Shown: positions 55,242 through 64,000, numbered from the stretch's first letter. The stretch: 64,000 bases of DNA from Rhodoferax sp. TS-BS-61-7 (GCF_002943465.1 NZ_PTQY01000002.1:124001-188000); one strand, 5' to 3'. Notes: generated by a model from the letters alone, not told the origin. A program made the numbers and translations.

Positions 55242-57152
55242 ATGCGAATAACGCCGAGTAACGAGCAGCAGAAAATACTGGACTCCGAGTCTTTGCGCAT
55301 TCTTGTGGAGGCAAATGCGGGTGCTGCAAAAACCACTACAGCCGCTATGAGGATTTGGCGGCTCGTCGATCGTGGTGTTGATCCTTCCCGTATCTGTGCA
55401 CTTGCTTTCAGCAAACCTGGCGTATTGGCCTATTCGGCGGCATTTAGTCGCATAGGTATGCCCGAAGCCATTACTTCCAAAATTCGCCTTGGTACGGTGG
55501 AGGAATTCTGTGCTGCACGCCTGAAAAAAATTGATGGCACTGCGGTTATCAGTTATTCCGACGCGCGGGAAGTCAAACCTTACGTACTGAATGCAATCCA
55601 GATTGCTCGTGGGATTTCGGATCAACGGTTCCCCGGCGATTTCTCGATTCAAGGAACGGGTGTCTTGTCCGTGGAGCATTTACTGGAGGAGTTTTCGTAC
55701 ATCAAAGGAACCTTAGGGCCGCAGCGATACGGTGACCATTTCCGGTATGACCCCGCGACAGCTGCTGACCTAGGCTGCGACTACACCTCTTTGGCGGTTC
55801 TGCGTCAATACGAAAAGCTGAGGAATGATTCGGCACATCCCGAGGAATGCGTGCCCCGATTCCGGTACGTCGGTGACTCGACCTATGACATGGCAATGCA
55901 TCTGTTGTCGGATGATCCGATCTGGGGTGGGGACAAACATCCCCTCGATCTGAGCCTGGAGGGGATAGTGCTCGACGAGATGCACGATTGCAGCTGGTCT
56001 ATGTTCACGGTGATTAGTCACTTGTTGAAGCAGAATCTGAATGCGTCTTTCATGGGGATCGGAGATCGTGACCAAGTCATTCACGGCAAACACGGAGCAG
56101 ACGCCTATTTCATGGAGCCGGACCTTGATCGAGAAATTGGCGGCGTATCCCGTTTTCCGCTCACCCTGACGCACAGATTTGGTGAACAGGTGGCACGTCC
56201 ATTGGCCTTGTTTTCCAAGAAGGACTATCAGTCGTCCCCTGCTGCGAAGACCCTAGTCAGCCTGCATCGCGCGGAGCATGCCAAAGACAATGCTGGCTTG
56301 ATTCTGGAGCTATTCGGTAAATACAAAAGTGACGCCGGGTCAGTCGAAGAAGACTTTGCCATTCTGTTGCGCCATCCTGGGGCTTCAGTGGAGCTGGAAC
56401 ACAGTTTGCATCTGAAAGGTGTGGGCTACCGAACGGTGGGGTTCAAGACTTTCTTGCAACGCCCGGAGATAGCATTTGTTCGGATGCTTCTGTCCATTGC
56501 GGTAGACCATCAAACCGTATTTATGCCGGAGTCCTTGCTTGAGGCCAAACTGGCGGTGTGGCAGTACCTTGGCGTAAACCTGCCAGTTCCAAGCACTGCA
56601 GAGGAGACAAAAAACACCGTAGAGTCCGCCACGGAGCAGAACTTTAGGAGCTTCGTCTTTCACGCATTGTTGGGTGAGGCCGACAAGCAGCTCATCACTT
56701 CTGTGCATGCCGCACTGGAGATCGCGGCTTATAACGATGCGCAGAGAGTTGGCGAATTTGTGCGGGCGTTGAATTTCCTTGCTATGGCGCAGAAGGTTCT
56801 AGTGTCCAAGCGAGACATAGAGGAAACCATCTCTTCTCTGGAGAGCTTCGCCGAGGTGGCCAAGCACTATGACTCGATTGACGGACTGCTGGGTGCCTTG
56901 AACATCATTGACCACCAGAAGCGCAAGGAATCTGCTGCACGGCATCAGTTCAGACTATCCACCATCGAAGACGCGAAGGGCCTAGAGTTTCAGCACATCT
57001 TCATCCCGGATTGCAATGCCAGGATGTTTGATGGGTCTAGCCAGGATGAACGAAACCTGTTCTACGTGGCAACCTCCAGAGCACGCAACAGTCTCGCCAT
57101 CAGCTACCGTGAAGGCTCAGAGTCGACTTTCCTGCGTCATTTCAGGCAGTGA
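55242..57152 (+). CDS. Superfamily 1 (UvrD-like) helicase
   Basis: A 636-residue helicase-type ATPase. The Q motif/Walker A is NEQQKIL ... EANAGAAKTTT (24-33), Walker B is VLDEMHDCSW, and late motifs are DAKGLEFQHIFIP (motif V) and NLFYVATSRARNSLAISY (motif VI). It is shorter than UvrD and lacks a nuclease domain, like helicases found in defence islands. The ACCTAAAGG sequence precedes the start. Confidence 0.87.
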   Translation: MRITPSNEQQKILDSESLRILVEANAGAAKTTTAAMRIWRLVDRGVDPSRICALAFSKPGVLAYSAAFSRIGMPEAITSKIRLGTVEEFCAARLKKIDGTAVISYSDAREVKPYVLNAIQIARGISDQRFPGDFSIQGTGVLSVEHLLEEFSYIKGTLGPQRYGDHFRYDPATAADLGCDYTSLAVLRQYEKLRNDSAHPEECVPRFRYVGDSTYDMAMHLLSDDPIWGGDKHPLDLSLEGIVLDEMHDCSWSMFTVISHLLKQNLNASFMGIGDRDQVIHGKHGADAYFMEPDLDREIGGVSRFPLTLTHRFGEQVARPLALFSKKDYQSSPAAKTLVSLHRAEHAKDNAGLILELFGKYKSDAGSVEEDFAILLRHPGASVELEHSLHLKGVGYRTVGFKTFLQRPEIAFVRMLLSIAVDHQTVFMPESLLEAKLAVWQYLGVNLPVPSTAEETKNTVESATEQNFRSFVFHALLGEADKQLITSVHAALEIAAYNDAQRVGEFVRALNFLAMAQKVLVSKRDIEETISSLESFAEVAKHYDSIDGLLGALNIIDHQKRKESAARHQFRLSTIEDAKGLEFQHIFIPDCNARMFDGSSQDERNLFYVATSRARNSLAISYREGSESTFLRHFRQ

Positions 57153-57240
57153 ATCCTGTGCCGGTGGTGCGATTGATGACTTTGGGCCAGAAGCAGCCGT
57201 TGACCAATGTCGGCTTCGGAGCGGCCCCTAGCCATAAACA

Positions 57241-57618
57241 ATGCAAAAACGCCTAAGTACAGCCTCACCAGAAATCGCATTGGAACTCGCCGGTGCAAAG
57301 GCCAGCGCACGCCTCGCGGCTGTCCGTCTTGTCGCATTGCAAGTGGCAAGGCTAGTCCCTGGTGTCCCATCCGCACTGTTTGACACGACCACTGATGCAA
57401 CTGCGATCGCCGCTGGTCTGGACGAACGGTATATCCAACTTCAGGCACAAGGCTCAGTCGAAGCGGAGGCAGTCTTTGCGCAAGCCCGTGCTGCCGCAGC
57501 GGTGGGATTTGCGAACGAGGCCTCTCCCGACGAGGCACTGTACGAAGCCCTAATTGCTCTGGACAACCCTCGAAAGCTACTAGCACTGTTAAAGGAGGCG
57601 TTGGGCGCTCAGGTTTAG
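57241..57618 (+). CDS. Hypothetical 125-residue Ala-rich protein
   Basis: Not recognised. All-helical, Ala-rich (AKASARLAAVRLVALQVARL, FAQARAAAAVGFANEAS), probably soluble. It follows the helicase gene by 88 bases in the same direction, and may belong with it. Confidence 0.55.
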   Translation: MQKRLSTASPEIALELAGAKASARLAAVRLVALQVARLVPGVPSALFDTTTDATAIAAGLDERYIQLQAQGSVEAEAVFAQARAAAAVGFANEASPDEALYEALIALDNPRKLLALLKEALGAQV

Positions 57619-57660
57619 CCGTTCCTTCAACGCAACATTCATTCGAGAAGAAAGGCCCTT

Positions 57661-58500
57661 ATGTGGTTAAAAAAGATTCTGAAGGCCGCGACGGTCTTGA
57701 CTATCGCTTCAGCAGTGCATCCTGCTGTTGCGGCTCCGTCTTTTGACAAAACGCCTGACTTGCCAGAGGGTTTTGGATTCAAGACCAGTTGGTTTGCGGT
57801 AAAAACCCAAGAACCAATGCACGTCGCCGAGACACTTGGATTAAAGGACCTACAGCCTGCGAACTGGGCAAGTGGCATAGCGGCAGCCTACTCATTCAAC
57901 AATAAGCCGAATGGGGATAGATATGTTTTCATTTCTCCACCGGTAAAGGGGTGGGTCTTAATGGTCAGCTTGGCGCTCCCATATCCTGATAGGCGTTCGC
58001 AAGGGCGCAATGCAGACATTGACGGTCAATTTAATTCGATGTTTGGTGCACTGGTAAAAAGCTTTGATGAGGTGCAGTTTTTTGGAAGTTACCGCGTAGT
58101 TGGCTTTGAAGCCTGGGCTCGTGCCAAAGGCGGAGAGATTGAGCGACTTTTTTGTTTCTCAGATGGCGATGTCTATGAAAATACCGGTCCGCAAACCTCT
58201 GTAGAGAAACAGCTGAAATTTCCAAATCTGTCGGCTATGACACCAGAAGAAGCGACATCAGCCATTTTTTCCATGGCTAAAAAAAATGAAGATGAAAGAG
58301 AGCACTTAGTGGCTTCAGGGCTGTCGTTCAAGGAAGCTTACAGAAAGATATCTGAACGCCAACGCGGACCGATACCCAGTGAGGGCGATGCAACGGCAAT
58401 TGCCGGACATTGGAGCGTTGACCCAACCCGCATAGAAGAACTGAAGCTTTCGCCCGGTGTTGGATATGTCGCTGTACTACCAAACCAATCGCAAAAGTAA
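57661..58500 (+). CDS. Hypothetical exported protein, 279 residues
   Basis: Not recognised. A Sec signal peptide (ILKAATVLTIASAVHPAVAA, cleavage near residue 25) is followed by a mixed alpha-beta domain (TSWFAVKTQEPMHVAETLG, YVFISPPVKGWVLMVSLALP). No catalytic motif is evident. The 42-base gap to the previous gene and the same direction suggest a shared transcript. Confidence 0.6.
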   Translation: MWLKKILKAATVLTIASAVHPAVAAPSFDKTPDLPEGFGFKTSWFAVKTQEPMHVAETLGLKDLQPANWASGIAAAYSFNNKPNGDRYVFISPPVKGWVLMVSLALPYPDRRSQGRNADIDGQFNSMFGALVKSFDEVQFFGSYRVVGFEAWARAKGGEIERLFCFSDGDVYENTGPQTSVEKQLKFPNLSAMTPEEATSAIFSMAKKNEDEREHLVASGLSFKEAYRKISERQRGPIPSEGDATAIAGHWSVDPTRIEELKLSPGVGYVAVLPNQSQK

Positions 58501-58838
58501 GTTTGGGCCAGGTGCCGACGCTTGCATGTGACTGCTTTGGAGCCGCGAATTTCATGCCTTACCGGCTCCTTCCTGACGAATTTGAATTTCAGCAACGGGC
58601 TGGTTGCAGCCGCTGAGACTTGCCCACCCAATGTGTGCGGGAGCCGAAAGCTGCAGTTCGAGATGCAGCGCCCCGCCCGTGAACGCTCGCCGCGTTTGGT
58701 TACACCAGCGACGGCGCATACCAAGTCGCATAAGTCAGCTAAACCTTCGAGCTGTCGTTTGCTACTTGCGTCGCTATGAACATAGGGGAAGTCGCGTATT
58801 ATTCTCCGAAATGACGAAAATGCTTAGGGAGGCAGAGG
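58501..58838. other. Gap before the GTPase system
   Basis: About 340 bases without a convincing gene. It should contain the promoter of the GASH/GTPase operon, but I see no clear -35/-10 pair. Confidence 0.5.
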
Positions 58839-60152
58839 ATGGATCAAGAGTATCTGATGAGGTTCCTCGAAAGTGGGGCAATCAATCTCAACAGCGATGA
58901 CTCCAAGCTTGAGAAGCTGCGCACAACTGCGAAGGACTTGAGCGCTGCGCTCCGTAAAGCGCCAGCCAAGACAGCTAACTTCACGATGGTGTCGGCCGAT
59001 CCCTCCGTGCCGCCTGGTGATCCCGTGCTTGAAGAAGCAATGGGGGCGCTGCGCAAGCGCTGGGAAACAGTATCTAACGCATTTACTGGCCGTCCGGTCA
59101 CGGTCCTGCGGGCCGTCCTGCTTGATGCCATCGTTCAGGCCGCTCGTGAGGATGACGCAATTGCCGTTGCCTTCGTGAACACCGCTCGTAACGCCCTTGC
59201 CCATTCCGAGACGGCCGACGAGGCTCCGATCTGGCGGGAAGCGGTCAGCGAAATCGAGACGAAGGTTGACGCGCGTGCGGAAGCGGAGTGGGCGACGCCG
59301 GATATGATTTCTGTCGAACCGCTCAAGTACACGCCTCCGGCGCCAGGCAAGGTCGAGTTCGAGCCGCCTATCGTTGATCGGCCTACCCTGAAGGTGAAGG
59401 TTCATTCCGCTGCGGGCCCATGGGGTGCTAACAATCCAAACCAACATCAACCTCACAACAACCCGCAGGCTTGGTCGCAAGAGTTTGCGAACAAAATGAG
59501 CGTTGCCATCGCCGAGACGTTGGATGCAATGGCCGAAGAGCTTGCTCCTGCACCGGTCGATCTTTCGGCGCCGCTGACGTCGCTAGCCAAGGCAGTCACT
59601 GCACACGTCGAAGCGGCGCTAGCCAGTTTCAGCGGCGCGACGGCCGGCCTCCAGCGTCGCACCAACCTGCTGTGGTGGAAGGAAGCGCTTTACTCACCGA
59701 GCGTCCATCAGAGTTATCTGGAGATGCCCGTTTTCCAGGCTTCGGCGCTGATGGCGCTAGACCTGCATGAACAGGTTCCGACCTACTCGCCGGCGAGCGT
59801 ATCGGCCTTCTTGAAAGAAGCCATCCGCTGCCTGCCAACTGAACCAGAGAGCCAGGGCAGCGGTCAGCGCGATGTCGCAACTCTCGTTCAAGACGCCAAG
59901 ACAGCCGCATTCATGCAACCATTTCGGGTACTGGCTGCACAGTACGTACCCGCGCCAGCCGGTCGAGGGCCACTTCTGTCCCTGATTGGACACGCCCAAG
60001 AGCCGGTGGCAACTGACGCCACATCACTGCGTGCGCTCGGTGGCGTGGATGCGTCGGCGATGATGACTCCCGCCGAGTGGGGAACTTTCCTGTTCCGCGA
60101 GCTGCAGGCTGCGCGCGCTACCAGCGCCGGCAAGCGGACGAAGAAGAAGTAG
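58839..60152 (+). CDS. GASH-type all-helical protein of a GTPase-centred conflict system
   Basis: A 437-residue, almost wholly alpha-helical protein, first of four packed genes. It resembles the GASH (GTPase-associated system helical) family: LMRFLESGAINLNSDDSKLE at the start, then helical repeats such as VLEEAMGALRKRWETVSNAF and FVNTARNALAHSETADEAPI, a Pro/Asn-rich linker (about 190-210) and a second helical half. It has a C-terminal basic tail (KRTKKK). In the predicted systems this protein is thought to be a structural or adaptor partner of the GTPases. GAGGCAGAGG precedes the ATG. Identification is from overall pattern plus gene context. Confidence 0.75.
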   Translation: MDQEYLMRFLESGAINLNSDDSKLEKLRTTAKDLSAALRKAPAKTANFTMVSADPSVPPGDPVLEEAMGALRKRWETVSNAFTGRPVTVLRAVLLDAIVQAAREDDAIAVAFVNTARNALAHSETADEAPIWREAVSEIETKVDARAEAEWATPDMISVEPLKYTPPAPGKVEFEPPIVDRPTLKVKVHSAAGPWGANNPNQHQPHNNPQAWSQEFANKMSVAIAETLDAMAEELAPAPVDLSAPLTSLAKAVTAHVEAALASFSGATAGLQRRTNLLWWKEALYSPSVHQSYLEMPVFQASALMALDLHEQVPTYSPASVSAFLKEAIRCLPTEPESQGSGQRDVATLVQDAKTAAFMQPFRVLAAQYVPAPAGRGPLLSLIGHAQEPVATDATSLRALGGVDASAMMTPAEWGTFLFRELQAARATSAGKRTKKK

Positions 60153-60159
60153 GTTGTGT

Positions 60160-61113
60160 ATGGACAAGTGTCCTCACCACAACTGCTTCGCTGACGACAA
60201 CACAACCTGCACGCTGGGTCACCTCAGTCTGGATTTGTGCCCGGAATGGAAGCGCGTCTCGAATCCGACAGTTGCGGCCACCACGACAGCGGACGAAGTA
60301 TTGCTCCCCTGGACCGGTCTGGCGATGGGAGAGTCCGACCTGAACTTCGTCAACGGTCGAGGAAAGCCCATCACGGTTGGCATCATTGGGGCCGAGAGCG
60401 CAGGAAAGACGACGATTCTCGGCTCGTTCTATCTGCTCCTAGGACGCGGCGCCCTTACCACCGAGGTGCACGCCTTCAGCAACTCGTACACCCTGACAGG
60501 CTGGGAGGCTGTAGCGACATCCATGCGCTGGAAGCCGGGGCCGCAGCCACCTCGCTTCCCTCCCCACACTCCGAGTGGCAACGCACGCTCTCCAGGCATG
60601 CTGCACTTGGCATTCCGCCGGGAGGATGGGAGCTTGCGCGATCTGCTTTTTGCTGATGCGCCGGGAGAATGGTTCAGGAAATGGGCCATCAACCAGGACG
60701 CTCCAGATGCGGAAGGCGCTCGGTGGATTGCTCGGCATGCAGATGTCACACTGCTCATCGCCGACCGGCAAGCGCTCTCTGGCCCAAAGATGGGAACGGC
60801 TCGAAATGACTTCCAACTGCTCGCTCAGCGTGCCATCGCCGATGCTCGCGGTCGTCCCCTTGCTCTCGTCTGGACCAAGGGAGACCTCGAAGTAGCGCCA
60901 GCGATGGAAGCGCAAATCCGACGCGCGGTCGCCTTCGCGTCGCTATCCGTTCCTGAATTCACTGTGAGTGCGGCCCCTCGAGAGGGTGTGGAGACTTCGG
61001 AGGGCTTCCGTAGGCTGTTCGACTGGATTCTTTCAACGAAGCGGCCTGGAGTCGAATTGCCGGCGACCAAGGCGTCCGGCCACGATCCCCTTTTTCGCTT
61101 CGGGAGGAGATAG
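60160..61113 (+). CDS. TRAFAC-type GTPase with Cys/His cluster (double-GTPase 2 type)
   Basis: A 317-residue GTPase. The first 30 residues hold Cys4, Cys9, Cys17, His21 and Cys27 (CPHHNC, CTLGHL, CPEW), probably a small zinc-binding module. The G domain has G1 GAESAGKT (77-84), G3 DAPGE (166-170) and G4 TKGD (239-242). The start is ATG 60,160, seven bases after the GASH stop; a TTG six bases earlier is less likely. It is the first of two adjacent, different GTPases. Confidence 0.85.
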   Translation: MDKCPHHNCFADDNTTCTLGHLSLDLCPEWKRVSNPTVAATTTADEVLLPWTGLAMGESDLNFVNGRGKPITVGIIGAESAGKTTILGSFYLLLGRGALTTEVHAFSNSYTLTGWEAVATSMRWKPGPQPPRFPPHTPSGNARSPGMLHLAFRREDGSLRDLLFADAPGEWFRKWAINQDAPDAEGARWIARHADVTLLIADRQALSGPKMGTARNDFQLLAQRAIADARGRPLALVWTKGDLEVAPAMEAQIRRAVAFASLSVPEFTVSAAPREGVETSEGFRRLFDWILSTKRPGVELPATKASGHDPLFRFGRR

Positions 61114-61116
61114 TAG

Positions 61117-61953
61117 ATGGCCGAGCAACACACCATCCTGCTGGTCGGCGAGTCAAACGTCGGTAAGACGCACTATGGCGCCCAGTTCTTGAAGCGTCTG
61201 ATGGTCAAGGTCGGTGCCTTGAAGATGCACGGTGCACCGACCAACATTGAAGCGTTTACCTCCGCCCTCAGCTGTCTGACTGAAGGCATGGCCACCGATC
61301 ACACGCCGGCCAACAGCTATGTCGAGAGCGTCTGGCCTATTCAAGACGACTCGGGGCGCTCGGCGGAGCTCGTCTGGCCGGACTACGGCGGCGAGCAGGT
61401 TCGCAATCTGGTGACCCAGCGGCGGATTCCTCCGGCCTGGCGTGAACGTGTGCTGGAAGCGACGGATTGGGTTGTCCTCATTCGACTGCATTCTCTGCGC
61501 TCGGATGAGGACCTGTTCTCGCGGCCACTACAGTCGTTTGCTTCGGCAGAAGCCCAGGAAGAGCCGACGGCTTTCGAACCTTCAGATCAGGCCAGGACAA
61601 TTGAGTTGCTCCAGATGCTGCTCTACCTGGCGCAGTTTTCCCTCGACCGACCGCTTCGTAAGCCTCGGCTGACCATCCTGCTCAGTTGCTGGGACGAGCT
61701 CCGCACAACCGAATTGCCGCCGGATCTACTGGCGGCACGGCTGCCTATGCTGTGGTCTTTCGTGCAAAGCAACTGGATGACGCCGAGCGTCATCGGTCTA
61801 TCCGCGCTTGAGAAGGCGCTGAGTATGACAATGCCTGATGCCGACTACGCGACGCGCGGCCCTGAGGATTTCGGCTACGTGGTGCTGCCGGATGGCGAGC
61901 GAAAGAGCGACATCACACTGCCCATCCAGCGGCTCATGGCTGAAACACCCTGA
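61117..61953 (+). CDS. Second GTPase of the pair (double-GTPase 1 type)
   Basis: A 278-residue protein. G1 is GESNVGKT (11-18) and the G3 equivalent DYGGE (89-93), but the usual N/TKxD at G4 is replaced by CWDE (191-194), so base specificity may be relaxed or lost. Helical insertions follow G3. It starts three bases after the previous stop, behind GGGAGGAG. Confidence 0.83.
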   Translation: MAEQHTILLVGESNVGKTHYGAQFLKRLMVKVGALKMHGAPTNIEAFTSALSCLTEGMATDHTPANSYVESVWPIQDDSGRSAELVWPDYGGEQVRNLVTQRRIPPAWRERVLEATDWVVLIRLHSLRSDEDLFSRPLQSFASAEAQEEPTAFEPSDQARTIELLQMLLYLAQFSLDRPLRKPRLTILLSCWDELRTTELPPDLLAARLPMLWSFVQSNWMTPSVIGLSALEKALSMTMPDADYATRGPEDFGYVVLPDGERKSDITLPIQRLMAETP

Positions 61954-61954
61954 A

Positions 61955-64000
61955 ATGCGCGTCGAGCAAGCTGTCTACGGCGAGGTTCAGGGAAGAGGGC
62001 ACGGCCTGCGAGCGTCGAGTACTGACGCATTGGTGGCCGCTGATATTGCGTCAAAGCTTGACCTGCCGGATGCGGTGCCTCCTGGTGTTCAAGTCTGGTC
62101 TCCGTTCGTCCGGGGCTTTCCCGTGGACCAGCACTACGTGTTGGCACGGACCTTCTTGGACACCACTGCGTCCCGCGGCGGCATGGTGCTGACCCATGCA
62201 CTAATCGTTAGTTTGGACGAGGTCTCGCAGGTGGGCAGCCTCATGGCGCTATTTGCTTGCCTGGCTCCCACGGCCTCGGCGTGCCCAACGAATCCATCGG
62301 CCATCGAGGTACAACCCCTCGACGATGGCCTTCCCCCTGCGCCGGATTTGATCGGCGCTGCCAATGCTATAGCTGGTCAAAGGGAGGCTCCCGCTGTTCG
62401 GCTAGGAGTGGAGGGCTTCGAGAACCTTGTTCACTCGCTATGGCGCAACCTTTGGCCCGCTATGAGGCGTACCTTCGCATTTCGGCTCAGCTTTGGACCG
62501 AATGACGTCGTGGATCAGCCGCCACCAGCCCTTGTCTGCACGCCGGAGCAGCTTCAGGCTCGCTGGACTCAACATCGAATCGTCAAACCAGACGACCAGG
62601 CGGCCGAGTCAGCCTCCGCGGCCGTGCTCTGTGGCAAGGCTGATGCGGCGCAGTATTTAGCGCTTGGGGCGGATCTTGGCGTGCAGGTCACCGACGTGCG
62701 AGTATTGAGTCGGTTGGAGCGGCTGCACAGCCTCAAGGCGGGCAACGACAGCTTTGACGATCTCCTTGCAGCGGTTCGCTTGGCCGACGGCCTCTCCAAC
62801 CAGCGAACATCAGGCGTCCAGCTGAAGGACAGCCTCTTGCAGCGACTGGCCGCGCAGTTACCCACTGCTGGCTGCAAGCGGCTATTACAGATGAGGAATC
62901 TGTCGCTGGACGGTTTCTCAAACGCTCCAACGCTTTGGTCCAAGGTTGTGCTTCTGGTCAGCGAACTCAAGTTCGCCCCGGCCGATGACGCTGACCTTGT
63001 GGATATGGTGGAGGCATCCCAAAACGCTGTGCTGGCTCTGGCGCCATGGCGCTCTGCGGTCGCCGGTGGTCTGTTGGCAGCTGCAGTGCACGACAACCCC
63101 GGTCTTTGGAAGGCCATCTGGAGATGGGTGGAGCGCAGCGACGCCGCCTCTACCGCCGCAATCCAGAAGCTTCGATCCGAGTCCTCCGTCGAGCAGCGAT
63201 TAGTGCAGGAGATTCCTAGGCGGCTCATCCCCGCCAATCCTGCGTCGTTGGTCGCACTTCTGCGCCAAAGAGGTTGGCTGATGGCTCACGGCGCCGTTTT
63301 GGCAGCAACGGTCTCTCCTCTTGAGGCGGCAGTGCAGCAGCTCAAGGTGGACAAGGCACTGGTCCATACAGCTGGGCTCCGGGCTGCGCTTCGCCACGCG
63401 ACGCTCGCCCAGAGTTTGGAAGCTGCCATCGTCCTCAAGGACCCTCGCCTGGTTGAAATGTGCGCTGACCTAGCGGTCGCTCAACCGGAGGTGCTAACTG
63501 GTATCGGTTGCGAAGACCTAACCGAGCAGAAAATCTGGGCCGCCGCCATTGGGAAGAGCAACTCGCTGTGGAGTGCACCTGGCAACCCACTGGAAGTTCG
63601 AGACACTGTGCTGGTGCATCTCGGCAAGGGAGCAGGTGCATTCACCGGACTGGTAGAAGCCCTTGCTGGGACCCCTTTAGCAGACCTGACTGCAGCACCT
63701 GATCGCCCGAACCTCTGGTCGCTTCTTCCCGTGTCTCACCGCAACCTCTACTTGCGCGCTACAGCCCTTGGATGGCTCAACGCTGCGGTCGCAGGATCCG
63801 ACATCAACCGCCCGGAGCCGGAGCTTGAAGAGGCCGTGATGACGAACTCCACCCTGGACCTTGTCCTTGGGGACGCGGCTGTGCCGGTACGAACCCGACT
63901 AGCCATCGTGAGTGCCCTCCCATCGTTTCGCGAGGAGGTTTTCGTCAGCTTGCTGGGCAACATCCTGCGTAGCAGCCGCGCGCTGCCCCATGCCGATGCT
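61955..64000 (+). CDS. GAP1-type GTPase-associated protein, 5' part only
   Basis: The frame from ATG 61,955 (one base after the previous stop) is open for 682 codons to the window edge. The N-terminus, EQAVYGEVQGRGHGLRASS, matches the GAP1-N domain start (YG...GHGL); a long helical region follows (about 200-680), consistent with the GAP1 middle and C-terminal repeats. The protein is truncated by the window only. It is the largest member of the system and probably the partner that reads GTPase state. Confidence 0.75.
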   Translation, partial: MRVEQAVYGEVQGRGHGLRASSTDALVAADIASKLDLPDAVPPGVQVWSPFVRGFPVDQHYVLARTFLDTTASRGGMVLTHALIVSLDEVSQVGSLMALFACLAPTASACPTNPSAIEVQPLDDGLPPAPDLIGAANAIAGQREAPAVRLGVEGFENLVHSLWRNLWPAMRRTFAFRLSFGPNDVVDQPPPALVCTPEQLQARWTQHRIVKPDDQAAESASAAVLCGKADAAQYLALGADLGVQVTDVRVLSRLERLHSLKAGNDSFDDLLAAVRLADGLSNQRTSGVQLKDSLLQRLAAQLPTAGCKRLLQMRNLSLDGFSNAPTLWSKVVLLVSELKFAPADDADLVDMVEASQNAVLALAPWRSAVAGGLLAAAVHDNPGLWKAIWRWVERSDAASTAAIQKLRSESSVEQRLVQEIPRRLIPANPASLVALLRQRGWLMAHGAVLAATVSPLEAAVQQLKVDKALVHTAGLRAALRHATLAQSLEAAIVLKDPRLVEMCADLAVAQPEVLTGIGCEDLTEQKIWAAAIGKSNSLWSAPGNPLEVRDTVLVHLGKGAGAFTGLVEALAGTPLADLTAAPDRPNLWSLLPVSHRNLYLRATALGWLNAAVAGSDINRPEPELEEAVMTNSTLDLVLGDAAVPVRTRLAIVSALPSFREEVFVSLLGNILRSSRALPHADA

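Larger units (their letters stand above)
40879..64000 (+). mobile_element. Genomic island at tRNA-Leu(TAA), right end outside the window
   Basis: Begins with an integrase next to a tRNA and continues with plasmid/ICE-type genes (DUF932, YqaJ nuclease, zinc-binding protein), defence-type genes (HEPN, SF1 helicase, GTPase system), degenerate genes and several gene-poor stretches. Base composition is lower and more uneven than in the core. The core dispersed repeat is absent here. No conjugation, replication or phage structural genes are seen, so mobility would need parts beyond the window or a helper. Confidence 0.7.

Noticed and set aside
40879..64000. CRISPR array, toxin-antitoxin pair or restriction-modification set on the island
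   Set aside because: No repeat-spacer pattern, no methylase or endonuclease motifs and no clear antitoxin beside the HEPN gene were found.

Overview
The window looks like a chromosome segment of a beta-proteobacterium of the order Burkholderiales, most likely a Comamonadaceae member of the Rhodoferax/Polaromonas type. The reasons are GC-rich codon use, the gene order tig-clpP-clpX-lon, hopanoid genes hpnC/D/E, PEP-CTERM proteins, and a short dispersed repeat of a kind I associate with that family. The family assignment is an inference; no rRNA gene is present.

Positions 1-40,880 are core chromosome. In order they hold: the end of a tripartite tricarboxylate transporter (tctB partial, tctA); a PAS/sigma-54 activator next to a five-gene Liv-type ABC importer plus an alpha/beta hydrolase, with a good -24/-12 promoter and a long palindrome between them; the molybdate locus modE < > modABC; a TPR-GGDEF diguanylate cyclase; a LysE-type exporter and slyX; two PEP-CTERM proteins around a DUF1801 gene; hemH diverging from a HAD phosphatase; a penicillin acylase-type hydrolase; a five-gene TetR/DUF2867/ABC1-kinase operon; squalene genes hpnC-(binding protein)-hpnD-hpnE; an RND efflux pair behind a clear sigma-70 promoter with a palindromic operator; tRNA-Leu(TAG); and tig, clpP, clpX, lon. 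A cluster of four tRNAs follows (two identical Gly-GCC, Cys-GCA, Leu-TAA).

At about 40,880 the character changes. A P4-type tyrosine integrase lies directly after tRNA-Leu(TAA), preceded by four 9-11 bp iterons. Everything from there to 64,000 reads as a genomic island whose far end is not in the window. Its parts are: an HTH/Clp-N/serine-hydrolase operon with twin operators; a MmyB-type regulator facing a DUF4345 gene and a DoxX remnant; a plasmid/ICE-like block (split zinc-ribbon membrane protein, DUF932, YqaJ exonuclease, zinc-binding protein, NYN-OST-HTH protein); a HEPN LA2681-type protein; small regulators; a haemagglutinin remnant beside a possible orphan immunity gene; an SF1 helicase; and a secreted protein of unknown role.

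The most notable system is at the right end (58,839-64,000+): four tightly packed genes for an all-helical GASH-type protein, two different GTPases (double-GTPase pair, one with an N-terminal Cys/His cluster) and a long GAP1-type protein cut off by the window edge. This matches the GTPase-centred conflict systems predicted from comparative genomics. I know of no biochemical description of them.

Seven copies of a roughly 37-60 bp dispersed repeat were found in the core half and none in the island. Three lie inside reading frames (hpnE, hpnC and the efflux adaptor) and are translated.
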